Positions 24,001-35,861 are shown, counted from the stretch's first letter. The stretch is DNA of 64,000 bases from Proteles cristata cristata (GCA_017311185.1 JAESUZ010004795.1:62001-126000); one strand, 5' to 3'. A program made the numbers and translations. Notes: a model not told the origin generated them from the sequence alone.

Positions 24001-24332
24001 CTGAAGTAGGAGAAAATGTCTGTGAAGCCACCAATACAGCCTCTTCCCCAGTAAACTGCTGTCCTGTAAGCAGGACTTTGAAATGCAGAAAAGGCCCAAC
24101 TTCCTCGTCCTTTGTGTCAGCAGCTGTTCAGAAACTGTGAGCTCCTACTTGGGAACCAATCCCTGAGTTTCCCTTTTCTGGTTTAAGGAGCCTCCCTTCC
24201 CGCTGAAGCCCACAATTTCTGCTTGAACATAGAAAACGTGTGCTCCTTGGACCTGACCCTCCCCGACTCCTGTACAGGAGACCTGTTACCTCTCCCTGAG
24301 GAAAGTCTGTACTCAGATATCGTAATTCTTTT

Positions 24333-24536
24333 GAAAATGTTTTGAATATTTATTTACTTTTTGAGAGACAGAGCATGATTGGGGGAGGGGCAGAGAGGTA
24401 GTCACAGATTCTGAAGGGGGCTCCAGGCTCCCAGCTGGCAGCACAGAGCCCAAAGGGGCGCTCAAACCCGCAAACGCTAAGATGATGACCTGAGCTGGTG
24501 TCAGATGGTTAAACGACTGAGCCACCCCGACACCTC
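24333..24536 (-). mobile_element. CAN-SINE, minus
   Basis: GAATATTTATTTACTTTTTG tail complement and GAGCCACCCCGACACC head complement. Confidence 0.88.
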
Positions 24537-24719
24537 TCAACTCTCATAAATTAATGGGAAGCCTTCCTGCCTAACCCTGGGCCTCACTTAGAATTAGGAT
24601 ACAAAACGACAGGATTCAGTAGGCAGAAAGGGAAAGATTAGGACCTGAGGTCTCTGGGTGGGGAAAAACACATTTTGGAACAATGCTGGGAGTGTCTGAT
24701 CCCAGCAAAACCCCCTCAG

Positions 24720-25563
24720 GTGTAAGGTTTCACTTAAGAATGTGACAGTCACAGCCTCCTGCCCCTGAGGTTCCCATCAGGAATTTGACTAAAAACCTAA
24801 CTACAAATTAGTAGTAGGCCCTAAAACATAAGACCCACAAGGAACTGGAGCCCCTGAGTGGCTCCGTCCCTAAGCAGCCTACTCCAGCTCAGGTCATGAT
24901 CTCCAGTCTGTGAGTTCGAGCCCCGCATCGGGCTCTGTGCTGGTAGCTCTGAAGTGGAGCCTCCTTCCAGCTCTGTGTCTCCCTCTCTCTCTGCCCCTCC
25001 CCTCTTGCTCTCTATCTCCTTCTCTGTCAAAAATAATAAACATTAAAAAAAAAACTTTAATAAAAAAGATCCACAAGGAACTGTATGGCCTTAGACCACC
25101 CCTCATACAATGGAAATGAGACAATCAGCCATGGAAAACCAGCACCTACTGTCATGAAGCCAGTAAGTGTCGGACCTGAGAAGGAACAGGGGGAAACGGA
25201 ACGAGGATGAGAGAGACCTGACCCTCATCATAATGGAGAAAATAAAGGAAAACTCCTTGAGGTCATAGAGGTCATAATGGCGAACTGCCCAGGCTGCGTG
25301 CTCCCCACGCCCACTTCCTTTCCCTACCTGTGCATAGCGAGGCCCCCAAGTCACCTACCCCTAAACACCCAATCAGCTTTAAACGCCGCTGCCCTTATGA
25401 GTGGGCTTCTTTTAACTTTATAAGCAAGTGACCGCCTTTGTTCGGGGCTCAGCCCTGTGGAGAACGATCTCCTCTGAGCCCTCAGGTGTAACATAAACCT
25501 CCTCCCTTCCAAGATCTCCTAGACGCTAGTTCTTCCCCCAGGGATCCAGGCCAGATTTCCACA
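24720..25563 (+). mobile_element. LTR-like segment, interrupted by a SINE
   Basis: Upstream of the unit 1 start exon. From about 25,350 it reads like the promoter-to-U5 part of a retroviral LTR: CACCCAATCAGC, a TATAA-like ACTTTATAAGC, a GGGGCTCAGCCC start region, CTCTGAGCCCTC, and a damaged polyadenylation word (AACATAAACC). Ends TGT and ACA are possible but no target duplication is clear. Boundaries are guesses and no viral gene is present. Confidence 0.4.
24847..25065 (+). mobile_element. CAN-SINE, plus, within the LTR-like segment
   Basis: Flanked by AAGACCCACAAGGAACT and AAGATCCACAAGGAACT, a 17-base duplication with one difference. Confidence 0.93.
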
Positions 25564-25639
25564 ACAACGAAACAAAGGTCCTTGCCTACCGTCCTGGGTT
25601 TTCACCCTGCAATGGCCCTCCCTTTACCGGGAGCTTTCC

Positions 25640-26120
25640 TAGGACTCTCCCTCGCCTGTACTCGGATCAACCTTTGCCTGTTGCTCATTTTGTGTCCACT
25701 CTTCATACTTTGAAGCAGGAGACCAGGAGTCCCTGGTGTTGAGGTAAAGGGCCCTGCAGCAGACTCCCGGGGAGCACCTCACTACAACCACACGGCTGTC
25801 TCCCCCCGCCCACCTCAGGGACGCTGAGCGGGAGGGCGGCAGCAGGGAACCTTCTTGAAACTGCACAGCTGATCCTGCTGGGAAGCATTTGGGGAGGTGA
25901 CCAGGCAAAGCGCAGGCACCAAGGCTCGGGTCGTTGCCCAGATGAAAATCCATGCTGTCTCCACTGATCAGAGTTTCTGGGGATTTACACATTCTCCCTC
26001 CTTCTGCTGCACAGAGGGAGCCACCCTTCCAAGGGGAACTTTCCCTTGTACATGCAGATGTCTCTTAGAAAGGAAACTGGTCCTGGGTTTCAGAGCTTTC
26101 CCTTTGTCAGATTAAAATAA
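25640..26120 (-). promoter_or_regulatory. Candidate CpG-richer 5' region of unit 1
   Basis: Locally GC- and CpG-richer than its surroundings (for example ACGCTGAGCGGGAGGGCGGC near 25,822). It lies 1.7 kb upstream of the start exon, where a non-coding first exon and promoter would be expected. On the minus strand CCCTGAGGTGGGC could be a splice donor. Position and composition are the only support. Confidence 0.25.
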
Positions 26121-26227
26121 TCCTCATGCAAAGAGACATAATTTGAGGGGACAAACTGCTGACCTTAAGTAAGAAAGTTTATTTTCCTAGGTCACTGCCA
26201 AATAGTTTCCCAAATAGAATGTACTCT

Positions 26228-26376
26228 TTAAAAATTTTTTCTTTGATGTTTGTTTATTTCTAAGAGAGAACTAGTGAGCAAGCATGGGCAAGGGAGCGCA
26301 GAGATAGAGGCGGACACAGACTCTGCAGCTGGCCCCGGACTCTGATCCTTAACTGACTGAGCAACCCAGTCACCCC
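26228..26376 (-). mobile_element. CAN-SINE, minus, internally deleted
   Basis: TGTTTGTTTATTTCTAAGAG tail complement and GAGCAACCCAGTCACCCC head complement, with the middle missing. Confidence 0.75.
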
Positions 26377-26585
26377 AGAAATTCATATTTATTGATAGCT
26401 ATCATGACTCATGCATTGATAAGGAAGATGCTATAATGGAATTGCTTGATGGCAGCCTTGTACAATCAATACAGCTGCTTCAAGGTAGACGAGCCTGTAC
26501 ACTAATGAGTGGCTCATTATAAAATTGTCGATGGCATACAGTATTACAGTCATAGTCATAATGCAGTACTAGAAATAGTGTAACA

Positions 26586-26810
26586 GGGGCGCCTGGGTGG
26601 CTCAGTCGGTCAGGCGTCTGACTTCGGCTAAGGTTATGATCTCATGGTTCGCGGGATCGAGCCCCATGTTGGGCCTTCTGCTGACAACCAGCTCAGAGCA
26701 TGGAGCCTGTTTGAGATTCTGTGTCTCCCTCCCTCTCTGACCCTCTCCTGCTCATGCTCTCTCTCTCTCAGAAATAAATAAAACAATAAATAATATTTTA
26801 AAAAAGAAGG
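26586..26810 (+). mobile_element. CAN-SINE, plus
   Basis: GGGGCGCCTGGGTGGCTCAG head. AGAAATAGTGTAACA and AGGAAATACTGTTACA flank it. Confidence 0.93.
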
Positions 26811-27119
26811 AAATACTGTTACATTTTTAAAAACCACTTGTCAAAAATTAATTTAAAACAACATTAAAACAACAGAACTAGTTATGATGTTAGGCTGAAA
26901 TGTAGTTTCTCCATTTCAAAACTGACTATACTTTAGTGCTGTAATGTAAGTGTTTGGATATAAAGTTGGAAAACAGTATGAAAACCAATATACTGTTAAC
27001 GTATACTAAATGTCACTATATGTATCTTTATGAAATGATAGGTTCTCTGCTTCCATTAGCTTCACACACAAGGTTCTACAAGATAAATACTTAGGCAATG
27101 ATGAGGATGGAAAACAACT

Positions 27120-27304
27120 GCTACATGTTTACTGCTGTGTAATATTCCATTCTGAATATATGCTACACGTTCTTTTTCCATTCATCAATTGATGGACACT
27201 GGATTGCTTCCATTTGGTAGTTATAGTAAATAATGCTCCAATAAACACTGGGGGTGCACATAACTTTTGGGAGATACTTTTGGCCTTATTTCCTTTTTTT
27301 TCAT
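27120..27304 (-). mobile_element. Old LINE-1 ORF2-end fragment
   Basis: TGTAATATTCCATTCTG, CATCAATTGATGGACACTGG and AATAAACACTGGGGGTGCA are the usual reversed L1 ORF2 3'-end words. Confidence 0.75.
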
Positions 27305-29068
27305 TTTATTTATTTAAATTCAAGTTAGGTAGGGTGCCTCAATAGCTCAGTTGGTTAAGCCTCTGATTCCTGATTTCGGCTCAAGTCATAATCTCAGGGT
27401 CCGTGACTTTGGGGACCCAATAGGGCTCCACGTTGACAGCATGGAGCCTGCTTGGAATTCATTCTGTCTCTCTCTCTCTGTCTCTCTCTTCCTCTCCCCT
27501 GCTCACTCACTATCAAAACAAATGAATAAACTTACAAAAATAAATAAAATAATTCAAGCTACTTTTTATACTATGTGGTATCGGTCTCAGGACTAAAACT
27601 CAGTGATTCTTCACTTATATATGACACTCAGTGCTCATGTCAACAAGTGTCGTCTTTAATGTCCAACGCCCTATTAGCTTATCCCCCGACCCACCTCCCC
27701 TTCAGCAACCCTCCATTTGTTCTGTGTACTCAAGAGTCTTTTTTGGTTTGCCTCCCTCTCTCTTTTTATCTTATTTTTCTTTCCCTTCACCTATGTTCAT
27801 CTGCTTTGTTTCTTACGTTCCACATGTGTGTGAAATCAATGATACTTGTCGTTCACTGACTGACTTATTACACTTAGAATAACACACTCTAGGACCACAC
27901 ACACTGTTGCAATGGGCGGGATTTCGTTCTTTTTGATCGCCAAGTAATATTCCTATGTATATCTATACCACCTCTTCTTTATCTGTTCATCAAGTGATGG
28001 ACATTTGGGCCTTTTCCAACATTCAACTAATCTTGATAGAGCTGCTATAAGCATTGGGGTGCATGTGCCCCTTCAAATCAGCATTTTTGTATCCTTTGGG
28101 TAAATACCTAGTAGTGCAAATGCTCGGTCATACAGTAATACTATTTTTAATCTTTTGAGGATCCTCCATGCTGTTTTCCAGAGGGCCTGCCCCAGTTCTC
28201 ATTCCACCAGCTGTGCAAAGGGTTCCCCTTCAACCGTGTCCTTGCCAACATCTGTTGTTTCTGCAGTTGTTAGTTTTAGCCGCCAGGTGTGAGGTGATAT
28301 CTCATTGTGGTATTGATTTGTCTTTCCACAATGATGAACAGTGTTGGGCATCGTTTCCTGGATCTTATAGCGATCTGGAAGCCTTCTTTGGAAAAGTGTC
28401 TCTTGGGGTCTTCTTCACATTTTCTCACTGGATTCTTTATATCTTAGGGTTTGAACTTGATAATTTCTTTATAGGTTATAGATATGAACCCTTTATTCCA
28501 CATATCATGTACAAATATCATCTTCCATTCCAGCAGTGGCTTATTATCTTTGTTGGTTGTTTCCTTTACTGTGCAGAAGCTTTTTATCTTGATTAGGTCC
28601 CAATAGTCATTTTGGTTTTATTTCCCTTACCTCCACAGACATGTTTAGTAAGAAGTTGCTGTTGCCAAGGTCAAAGAGATTTCTGCGTGTGTTCGCCTCC
28701 AGGATTTTGATGGAGTTCTGTCTCACAACTAGGTCTTTTATCCATTTTAAGTTTATTTGTTCCTATGGGTGTAAGAACATGGTCAAGTTTCATTCTTCTG
28801 CATCTTGCTGCTCAGTTTTCTCAGCACCATTTGCTGAAAAGACTGTCATTTTCCATTGGATATTTTCCTGCTTTGTCAAAGATTAGTTGGCCATAGATTT
28901 GTGGATCCACTTCTGGATTCTGGATTCTGTTCCACTAATCTGTGGATCTGTTTTTCTGACAGTACCATACTATCTTGATGAGTATAGCTTTGTAATACAA
29001 TTTAGAGTCTACAATTGTGATACCTCCAGATTTGTTTCTTTTTCTGCATTAATTTGCTTTTGGGATTA
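27305..29068 (-). mobile_element. LINE-1 B, 5'-truncated, minus
   Basis: Reversed 3' part of a carnivore LINE-1. The 3' UTR end lies near 27.3 kb and ORF2 sequence reaches 29.07 kb (GAGGTCCCAATAGT-type words, CTTTGTCAAAGATTAGTTGG). ORF2 is broken by many stops. A SINE interrupts it near its 3' end. Confidence 0.88.
27331..27550 (+). mobile_element. CAN-SINE, plus, inserted in LINE-1 B
   Basis: GGGTGCCTCAATAGCTCAG head. AATTCAAGTT and AATTCAAGCT lie on its two sides. Confidence 0.85.
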
Positions 29069-29528
29069 AGTTTATCTTTTGGATGCAAATAACAAGAGTT
29101 CTGGCCAGCAGAGACCACTTTAGGTCCACGATAGGTTCACGTAGGAGACGGACTATGAAGGCTCACACACTTAGGAATACCTCAATTTAATGTTAAAATC
29201 ACCACCCACGAGGAAGTACAGCCTTCATTAATATAACATAGTATACACATTTAAGCTGCTTTCCTAAGTATACATGTGCTTGCACCTGCCTTATACCCAC
29301 CTCTACACAGGATGACAAACTCCACTTTAACATATCATTTCAAATCCTAAATAAATAAAGTACTTACCACTGCTCTTCAATCTTCAATGTTGGAAGTTAC
29401 TCTCCCAATTGCCTTATTCGTTGTAAATAAAGATTCCTATGAGCGACAATTCTACCTAGTGTATTCTCCACCTGTAACTCACCATGGAGGCAACTCATGT
29501 CAGCTTAGATACAGGAAGTCATCTTCAC

Positions 29529-29656
29529 CCAAGAAGAGGAGATATTCATGTTTCTATAACAACACACCCCTGTACAGTTGCCTCTGAGGGAGGTTTAGGC
29601 GTCACGCACTCCTCCTGAGGGAATTCTATGGCCACATCCCTGAATGTCACCAGCCC
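29529..29656 (-). pseudogene. KRAB-ZNF unit 2, frameshifted KRAB-A exon
   Basis: Minus-strand copy of a KRAB-A exon with intact splice sites (TTATTGCAG acceptor, TTGG|GTGAAG donor). It is 128 bases long instead of 127. The first 17 codons keep [15 protein letters not shown]. An extra base then shifts the frame just where the invariant tryptophan should be (GAGTGCGTGACGCC against GAGTGGGGACGCC in unit 1), so the MLENY end is lost. Introns on both sides align with those of unit 1 in the same orientation. No KRAB-B or finger exon was found downstream, where LINE-1 B now lies. Confidence 0.88.
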
Positions 29657-30018
29657 CTGCAATAAATGCCACAGTCACCAAGTAGACACAGGCAGTGTTC
29701 ACAATGGTACCTCAGATGAAAGGAAGGAGCTGAAATCAATGGTTCTGGCTTCGGTGAGATTCCTGCTTTCTCCAGTAAGGCCATTTTTAACAGTTATATA
29801 CTTTATATATTCTCTTCCTTTGAGGTACCAAGATGGCATAGGATTCACAGAACCACTGAGAGGACTCTCTATTTCTGCAAGATAAACTGTGAACGGAAGG
29901 TGTCGACAGAGGCACACACATGTTTGAGGACTGCATTTATAATGTACAGTATAAGTTGTGTCTAAGATAGAAAGGTTTAGCAGGTTAGAAATGTAGTTAT
30001 CAAAGTATATATTTCTTA

Positions 30019-30236
30019 TTTTTCAAAATATTTGTTTATTTTTGAGAGCTAGAGACAGAGCATGAGCAGGGGAGGGGCAGGCAGAGGGAAGAGGAGACAC
30101 AGGATCTAAAGCAGGCTCTAGGCTCCAAGGTGTCAGCATAGAGTCCAAGACGCGGCTTGAACTCGAAAACTGTGAGATCATGACTTGATTTGAAATCAGA
30201 CACTTAAATGACTGAGCTACCAGTACAGGCACCCCT
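30019..30236 (-). mobile_element. CAN-SINE, minus
   Basis: AATATTTGTTTATTTTTG tail complement; the head complement ends GAGCTACCAGTACAGGCACCCC with a small insertion. Confidence 0.88.
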
Positions 30237-30269
30237 GTGCGTATCAAACTGTAATATGAATTAGAATTT

Positions 30270-30360
30270 CACAACAGCGATTCAGAGATCAGGTTCTGTC
30301 TGATTCAGTAGTTAGAATGAGAACTGAGTCTGCGCTTCTAACAAGGCATCAGCAAATAAC
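30270..30360 (+). mobile_element. MER5-like fragment, paralogue of 19.03 kb
   Basis: CTGATTCAGTAGTTAG and CTGCGCTTCTAACAAGGCATCAG match the MER5-type middle. Confidence 0.5.
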
Positions 30361-30608
30361 AAAGAGGTAGAATTCCATGGAAAGAACTATCAAAGAACAA
30401 GAAATGAATAGGGTTTATAAACAATTCCATAGTCTACAGCTTAAAGCAAGACAGGCAACCGGAATACTTTCTGAGCATTAATAACGCTGATTCTAAAAGT
30501 TTACATAGATCAACACACATACACAAATAGTCTAGTGGACAAAACATATTATTCTTCCCCTTTGTAGAATATTTTGTCACACATCCAGTAAATGTAAGAA
30601 GCTAGGTG

Positions 30609-30813
30609 TTTTTTTTAAGTTAACCTTTGAATTAATTAATTAGCTACAGAGAAAGCACAAGTGGGGAGAGGAGCATAGGAAAAGAAGGAATTCCACATGG
30701 AGCTCAGCACTGAGGATGGGGTCTCCTTAAGATTCTCGATCCTATATCCCTGGGATCAGGACCTGTGCAAAAATCAAGAGTCAGACACGTGAACAATGAA
30801 GTACCCAGGAACC
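30609..30813 (-). mobile_element. CAN-SINE, minus, very old
   Basis: Tail complement with ATTAATTAATTAGC, GAAAGCACAAGTGGGGAG body, GTACCCAGGAACCC head remnant. Confidence 0.55.
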
Positions 30814-30832
30814 CAGTCATGAAGTTGCATTT

Positions 30833-31063
30833 TGGGGTCACCTGGATGGCTCAGTCGGTTAAGCGTCCGACTGCAGCTCACGTCTTGATCTCATGGTTCG
30901 TGGGTTCGAGCCCCACATCAGGCTCTGTGCTGACATCTAGCTCAGACCCTGGGGCCTGCTTCAGATTCTGTATCTCCCTCTCTCTCTGACCCTCCAGTGC
31001 TCATGCTGCCTCTCTCTCTCTGAAATAAATAAAACATTAAATTATTTTTTTAAAAAAAGAAAG
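30833..31063 (+). mobile_element. CAN-SINE, plus
   Basis: GGGGTCACCTGGATGGCTCAG head. GAAGTTGCATTTT and GAAACTGCATTTC flank it. Confidence 0.92.
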
Positions 31064-31244
31064 AAACTGCATTTCAGCCTAGGTTGTCTCACGTAGAATT
31101 TATCTAACAAAATTCAGTAATCAATGTACAGAGACGACAGTAAAATTATGTTTACAGTAGGTTTAAAAACTAAGAACTGTGATGAAAACAAGAACATATC
31201 CACTTGAAATTGACCTACCGTTTACATGTGAAATGGTACACCCT

Positions 31245-31320
31245 TGTAGGGCTTGAGCTTACAACGCTGATATCAAGAGTTTCATACCCTCCTGACCCAG
31301 CCAGCCAGGCACACCTGCAC
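31245..31320 (-). mobile_element. CAN-SINE fragment, minus
   Basis: Only the reversed head survives: GGGCTTGAGCTTACAACGC to CCAGGCACACCTG. Confidence 0.5.
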
Positions 31321-31983
31321 GTATCTACACTTTTCCAAAGTGCCATATACACATTGAAAATGACAGAGGCGAATATCATCTTGGTGACTTAAATGAAGAA
31401 ACATTCTAGAAAAAAATCATTCTCAATGACATAAAACTTATCGATTTATTTCTGGATGATTATGTTTCTGTCATTTATTTACATTATGGACACACAGACA
31501 AAATGATATAGAGAAAATAGCTACTATTCCTGAGTCTTGTATTTCTTTCAAAAAATTTTTCCAGTGTTTCTGCTATAAGACACGCCAATCTGTTAACTAT
31601 GTGATCCTTGTTTTCTTTTTCTGAAAATTCAAAAAAGTGAAGAAAAAATGTGTCTGTGACATGAGAAGGAAATGCAAGGAAAGCTTACAATTTGGAACCT
31701 CACTAACTCAGAATCACCTCTCCCAGAAGTCAGTATCTCCAGTACACAAGTCAGAGAGCCTTCACTTTCCAGTGGAAACTACAAGCAAAGAGAAACTCAG
31801 AAGAAGGAGGCTCCAGTTTGATGTGATGGCTTCTGCACGTGGCTTAATAAATCCATCCAATCCATACATATGACTAAGAGACATGTTCATGTGATACAAC
31901 AGGAATGTGGCAGACAGAGCACCAAGTCAAGTAGAAGACATTAACATCAATTGTAATGGACCCAATGTTTTAAAGTTTAAATC
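31321..31983. other. Unit 2 first intron, no exon recognised
   Basis: Aligns loosely with 20.3-22.1 kb of unit 1. Holds no KRAB or finger sequence. Confidence 0.4.
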
Positions 31984-32179
31984 TTTTTTTTTCAATTTTA
32001 TTTTGAGACAGATAGAGAGCAAGCAGGGGAGGGGCAGAGAGAGAGGGAGACAGAATCCTGAGCAAGCTCTTCGATGTCAGTGCAGAGCCCGAAGCAGGGC
32101 TGGAACGCGTGAACCATGAGATCGTGACCGGAGCCAAACTCAAGAGTCACACTTAACCAACTGAGCCACCGAGGTGCCC
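31984..32179 (-). mobile_element. CAN-SINE, minus
   Basis: TTTCAATTTTATTTTGAGAC tail complement and GAGCCACCGAGGTGCCC head complement. Confidence 0.88.
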
Positions 32180-32660
32180 AACAGGCATCAGGCCTGGGGC
32201 ACACGGAAGGACGCGTTATCACAACTGTGTTCTTGGCGCCGCCCCCAAATAAATTAGAACGTGATCTAATTAAGAGAAAACAGTGGGTTTATACAATTGT
32301 CATGCCACAAATAGCATCAATATCCCCCTAATATTTAGGGTATTTAATAAATACAGCATTTATTTATGTATTTCTATAGTTTGCATTCTGGAGAACACGA
32401 CTCTGTTTCTTTTCCAAAATTTCTGAGTTTTTCTGGGCTGCACGTCCATCTTGCTTATTCGTGCATTAGGACTAATCCCTGTCGCCACAGAGTCGATAAA
32501 ACATCCAAATGGAACCTAAATATCCTCTCCTTCACTGATATCTCAGTACAGGAGTCCATCCACCATATGAATCTCGGATTCAATGCCCTCCCCTGCAGAT
32601 CTCTCCCAAGAATAACATTTTTAAAGGTTGCAGGACAGTCATTCAAACTGTCAGCTTTCA

Positions 32661-32893
32661 AGTGCCTGGGTGACTCGGTTAAGCTTCTGAATCTTGACTT
32701 CAACTCAGGTCCTGAGCTCACAGTTTGTGAGTTCGAGCCCCGCATCCGGCTCTATGCTGACAATTCAGAGCCTGATGCCTGCTTCACATTCTGTATCTGC
32801 CTCTCTCTCTGACCCTTTGCCCTCCCTCTCTCCCTCCCTGAGTCTCTCTCTCTCTGTCACACACACACACTTAAATAAACATTTGTTAAAGAG
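32661..32893 (+). mobile_element. CAN-SINE, plus
   Basis: AGTGCCTGGGTGACTCGG head; CAGCTTTCA and CAGTTTTCA on the two sides; a short (CA)n before the tail. Confidence 0.85.
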
Positions 32894-33138
32894 TGGCAGT
32901 TTTCATGCCCTGTTGGAGGCCAATTTGCGAAGAATGGAGATTAGGCTCTGGATTATGGCCAAGAAGTATTCTAAAGAGCTAAACTTCAGTCTCATTTTTT
33001 AAAAAGATGATTTTTATGAGTGTGAAAGCGCTCAGAAGACAGCAATATCAGAAGTAGACAAAGACACCTTTGCAGTTTTCAATCAATGGGATTTCAGGAG
33101 GGAAACGCGACAGCTTGTAACCAGGGATGAAGGCTTAC

Positions 33139-33205
33139 CTGAGAACCAGACTGTTCACTCTTACTCCTTGTGTGCCAGCTTCCCTTCTCAGGATATACTT
33201 GTGAA
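33139..33205 (-). pseudogene. KRAB-ZNF unit 2, start exon without ATG
   Basis: Aligns with the unit 1 start exon. The donor TCTCAG|GTAAGCC is kept, but the site of ATGGCTAGATCGCAG now reads without any ATG (GTGAACAGTCTGGTTCTCAG). With the KRAB-A frameshift this marks unit 2 as dead. The upstream limit is approximate. Confidence 0.65.
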
Positions 33206-33609
33206 GTCACAGTCACATCATAAACATTTGCCTTTAAAGCACAACCTCTTCATGCGTTAACTACTTGTCTACAGGAAGGATATTGAAATACTAAAAAGGC
33301 CCCACTTCCTCCTCTTTTCTGTGTTGGGAGCTATTCAAAACCTATGAGCTCCTCCAACAGGACCATTACTCCATTTCCCCTCCCTGTCTTCAGGCAACCT
33401 CCTCTCCAATACACCCCCTCCCCAACATTCTAGGACAGCATGGGACATCTGTGCCGCATGGATCCCACCATCGCAGGCTCCTGTAGAGGACACACTGTTA
33501 AGTCTCTGGCCTTGGAGTAAGGCCAGCCTTCAACCCTAATACGTTTCTGAGGAGTCTTCACGCTTTACCAAGGCCTTCCTTGGGATCATCCTGAGCATTT
33601 AATTAAAAG

Positions 33610-34384
33610 AACATTGTCGCTCCCATGGAGGCCTATTGACAGAATCAGAGGGCCAGGGTACTGGTGATGATCATATTTGAAACTCTACATGTTATTCCAA
33701 CGGAAAGACTGGACTCAGAACCTTGTAACTAAGGCTCCTTGAACTTTCGTGTGCTTTGAAATCATGTATTCTAGAACCCCCACCCCCTAGGAAATTGTAA
33801 CGTTTCAGGTTTGGCGCAGAGCCCTGGAAATAGCATCCTACAAGTTCCATGCCCGTCCCAGTGTGCACAACATAGACCCAGAATCAGTAGCACTAAATGA
33901 AAGAAACAGACACAGCACCCCGAGCCCCGTACACTCACCATCTTATCTTCACACAAGTATCTTCGGTTCCCAGTGAAGCCCACCAATCTCAGGCCTGAAA
34001 TGACACATTCTGTGCTGGTCTTTTGAAGTTCACTGAAGGATAGAGCAGTAATGTTGTCAGTCAAACCCCAGTCGAGTTGCTCCACGTTACACAGACAGTA
34101 CTTGAGAGACAAGTGTTGGTGATGTTAACCTTATGAATAGACATGGCCAGTTACTTTACCAGCAAAATCTGCTGATGTCTTGTGATGGGTGTTTATGTTT
34201 TAGGTTTGCACATTATAACATATTGATTTATATGTAGTAAGTGGGGACATTTATGTGGTATCTTTAGGTTATGCCTTTTGATCACACTTTGGCTTGTTGA
34301 ACAATAAAAGCAAAAAAAAAAAAAGCCGTTTCTGTGGGGTGCTATTAGGAAGATACGACAAGTTTGGCTTTTTGAATTCACAGT
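33610..34384. other. No gene recognised; one minus-strand open frame
   Basis: A 113-codon minus-strand frame (34,112 to 33,771) crosses a good splice-donor word (AAGATG|GTGAGTG near 33,932), so it could mark a non-coding first exon of unit 2. No family is recognised. Confidence 0.25.
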
Positions 34385-35760
34385 TAGTGAAAGATTGGGA
34401 AGGTGAAGGGGAGATGGAAGAGAAGAAGGAATATTTTGTTGGATAGAGCTAATCTGGGTTACTTATCCACAATGAAATCCTCACTGCCAAAAGAGATTGA
34501 GAATATAAAACATTTGTGGGGAAATCCCACTTTAAGACAAATATCTTTGTGGAACAATGTCTTTAGGAATACAAAGACCCAAGTACTTTTCTAATTTTTC
34601 AAAATACTTTATTTATTTTTGAAACAGAGAGGGACAGAGCACAAATTGGGGAGGGGTAGAGACAGAGAAGGAGACAACAGAATCTGAAGAAGACTCCAGG
34701 CTCTGAGCTAGCTGTCAGCACAGACCCCGACACAGGACTTGAACCCACAAACAGTGAGATCATGACCTGACTAAAGTCGGATGCCCAACAGACTGAGCCA
34801 CCCAGGCAATCCGCATGTTCATTTTTAAACATAGATCTGCTCTGAAAGGAAATTTAGAAAATCTGGAAAGGAAAATCACCAAGCGCAAGCTGAAGGTAAT
34901 CATTCCAAACATTTCATTTATAGGATAGGGTCAACGATCCAACTTTTCTGATTATTAGAAATTTAAAAAGATAAAATTTCTAAGTATGATCAATTTGAGT
35001 TGTTCTTTTTTGAGTGTTTATTATCATGTCACCAATGATCAATTCCTCTTGGTTCCAAAGTCCCTAATTTTGATAATTATGGGAAGGTCTTTGCCCAGAC
35101 ATCAATATTCACTAGGATCACATAATTCTGAATTTGGAGCAACATATCATGTGTTGTGGACTTGGAGAGATCTTTAGTGAGGACCCGGTCTTCAATAATT
35201 ACCAAGGTGTTTACCATGGAGACAGAACATATCAATGCAATGAATCTGGGAATAATGTTAACCATGTATCAAATCCTAATAAGAAACAGAACCCAGTTTC
35301 TAGAGAATGAATATGAAATAAATAAATGTGGGAAAATCTTTTATCAAAGCTCAAACCTTATTAAATGTCATTGTTTCCTGACTGGAAATTTGTACACTGA
35401 CAAATGTAGTAAATGTGACAAAGTCTTCGAAACTTGCTCAAGAAAGAATTTTCATCCTGAGAAGAAACCTTATATATGTAAAGAATATGACAACCCCCTT
35501 AACTGGTACTCAGTTTTTTTTCACATCACAGAGTTTATAGTGGAGGAAAACCTTACAAATGCTAAGAGTGTGGCAAAGTCTATACATGGAGTTGAAGCCG
35601 TCCAGGGCATGAGATCATTCATACTCGGAAGAAACCTTACAGATGTAAAGTATTTGCTGAAGCCTTTAGCCATTCCTCAGACTTTCCTTGACATCAGAGT
35701 ATATATATTTGGGTTGAAAGTCAACAACTGCAGAGAATATGATAAAGCCTGTAAGTCCAA
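34385..35760 (+). pseudogene. Degenerate KRAB-ZNF finger exon (plus strand)
   Basis: A decayed terminal exon of a paralogous zinc-finger gene. The spacer (about 34,385-34,930) shares GATTGGGAAGGTGAAGG-like words with the unit 3 spacer. From about 35,000, finger fragments follow: CGKIFYQSSNLIKCH, CSKCDKVF, YICKEYDNPLNWYS and LEVNNC-like remnants. One 209-codon frame (35,156-35,785) joins several of them in the wrong phase, and histidine or cysteine pairs are missing in every finger. A SINE splits the spacer at 34.6 kb. No KRAB exon lies close upstream on the plus strand. Confidence 0.8.
34593..34812 (-). mobile_element. CAN-SINE, minus, inside the finger pseudogene
   Basis: ATACTTTATTTATTTTTG tail complement, ending GAGCCACCCAGGCAATCC. 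Confidence 0.9.
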
Positions 35761-35860
35761 CATGGGTCTGGATTTCATGAACTGAGAGATCATCACCTGA
35801 GCAGAAATCAAGTGTCAGAGGCTTAATGTTCTGGGCAAAGCATCCCAGGTATGAAAGGAA
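35761..35860 (-). mobile_element. CAN-SINE fragment, minus
   Basis: GGGTCTGGATTTCATGAACTG, AGATCATCACCTGAGC and GCATCCCAGGT preserve the reversed 5' half. Confidence 0.55.
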
Positions 35861-35861
35861 A

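Larger units (their letters stand above)
29520..33600 (-). repeat. Direct paralogous segment (with about 17,100-24,310)
   Basis: KRAB-A, the whole first intron and the start-exon region of unit 2 follow unit 1 in order and orientation. Markers include the MER5-like pair (19.03 / 30.27 kb), CTATTNCTGAGTCTT (20.41 / 31.53 kb), the AGAGAGCCTTCA region (21.95 / 31.76 kb) and AAGGCTTACCTG at the start exons. Each copy also has private SINEs. Confidence 0.8.

Noticed and set aside
27575..29069. A chain of plus-strand frames of 60-142 codons
   Set aside because: They are antisense reads of the reversed LINE-1 B ORF2.
35156..35785. A 209-codon frame as a live zinc-finger gene
   Set aside because: Fingers are read partly out of frame and each lacks some zinc ligands; it has no KRAB exon or clean splice start.
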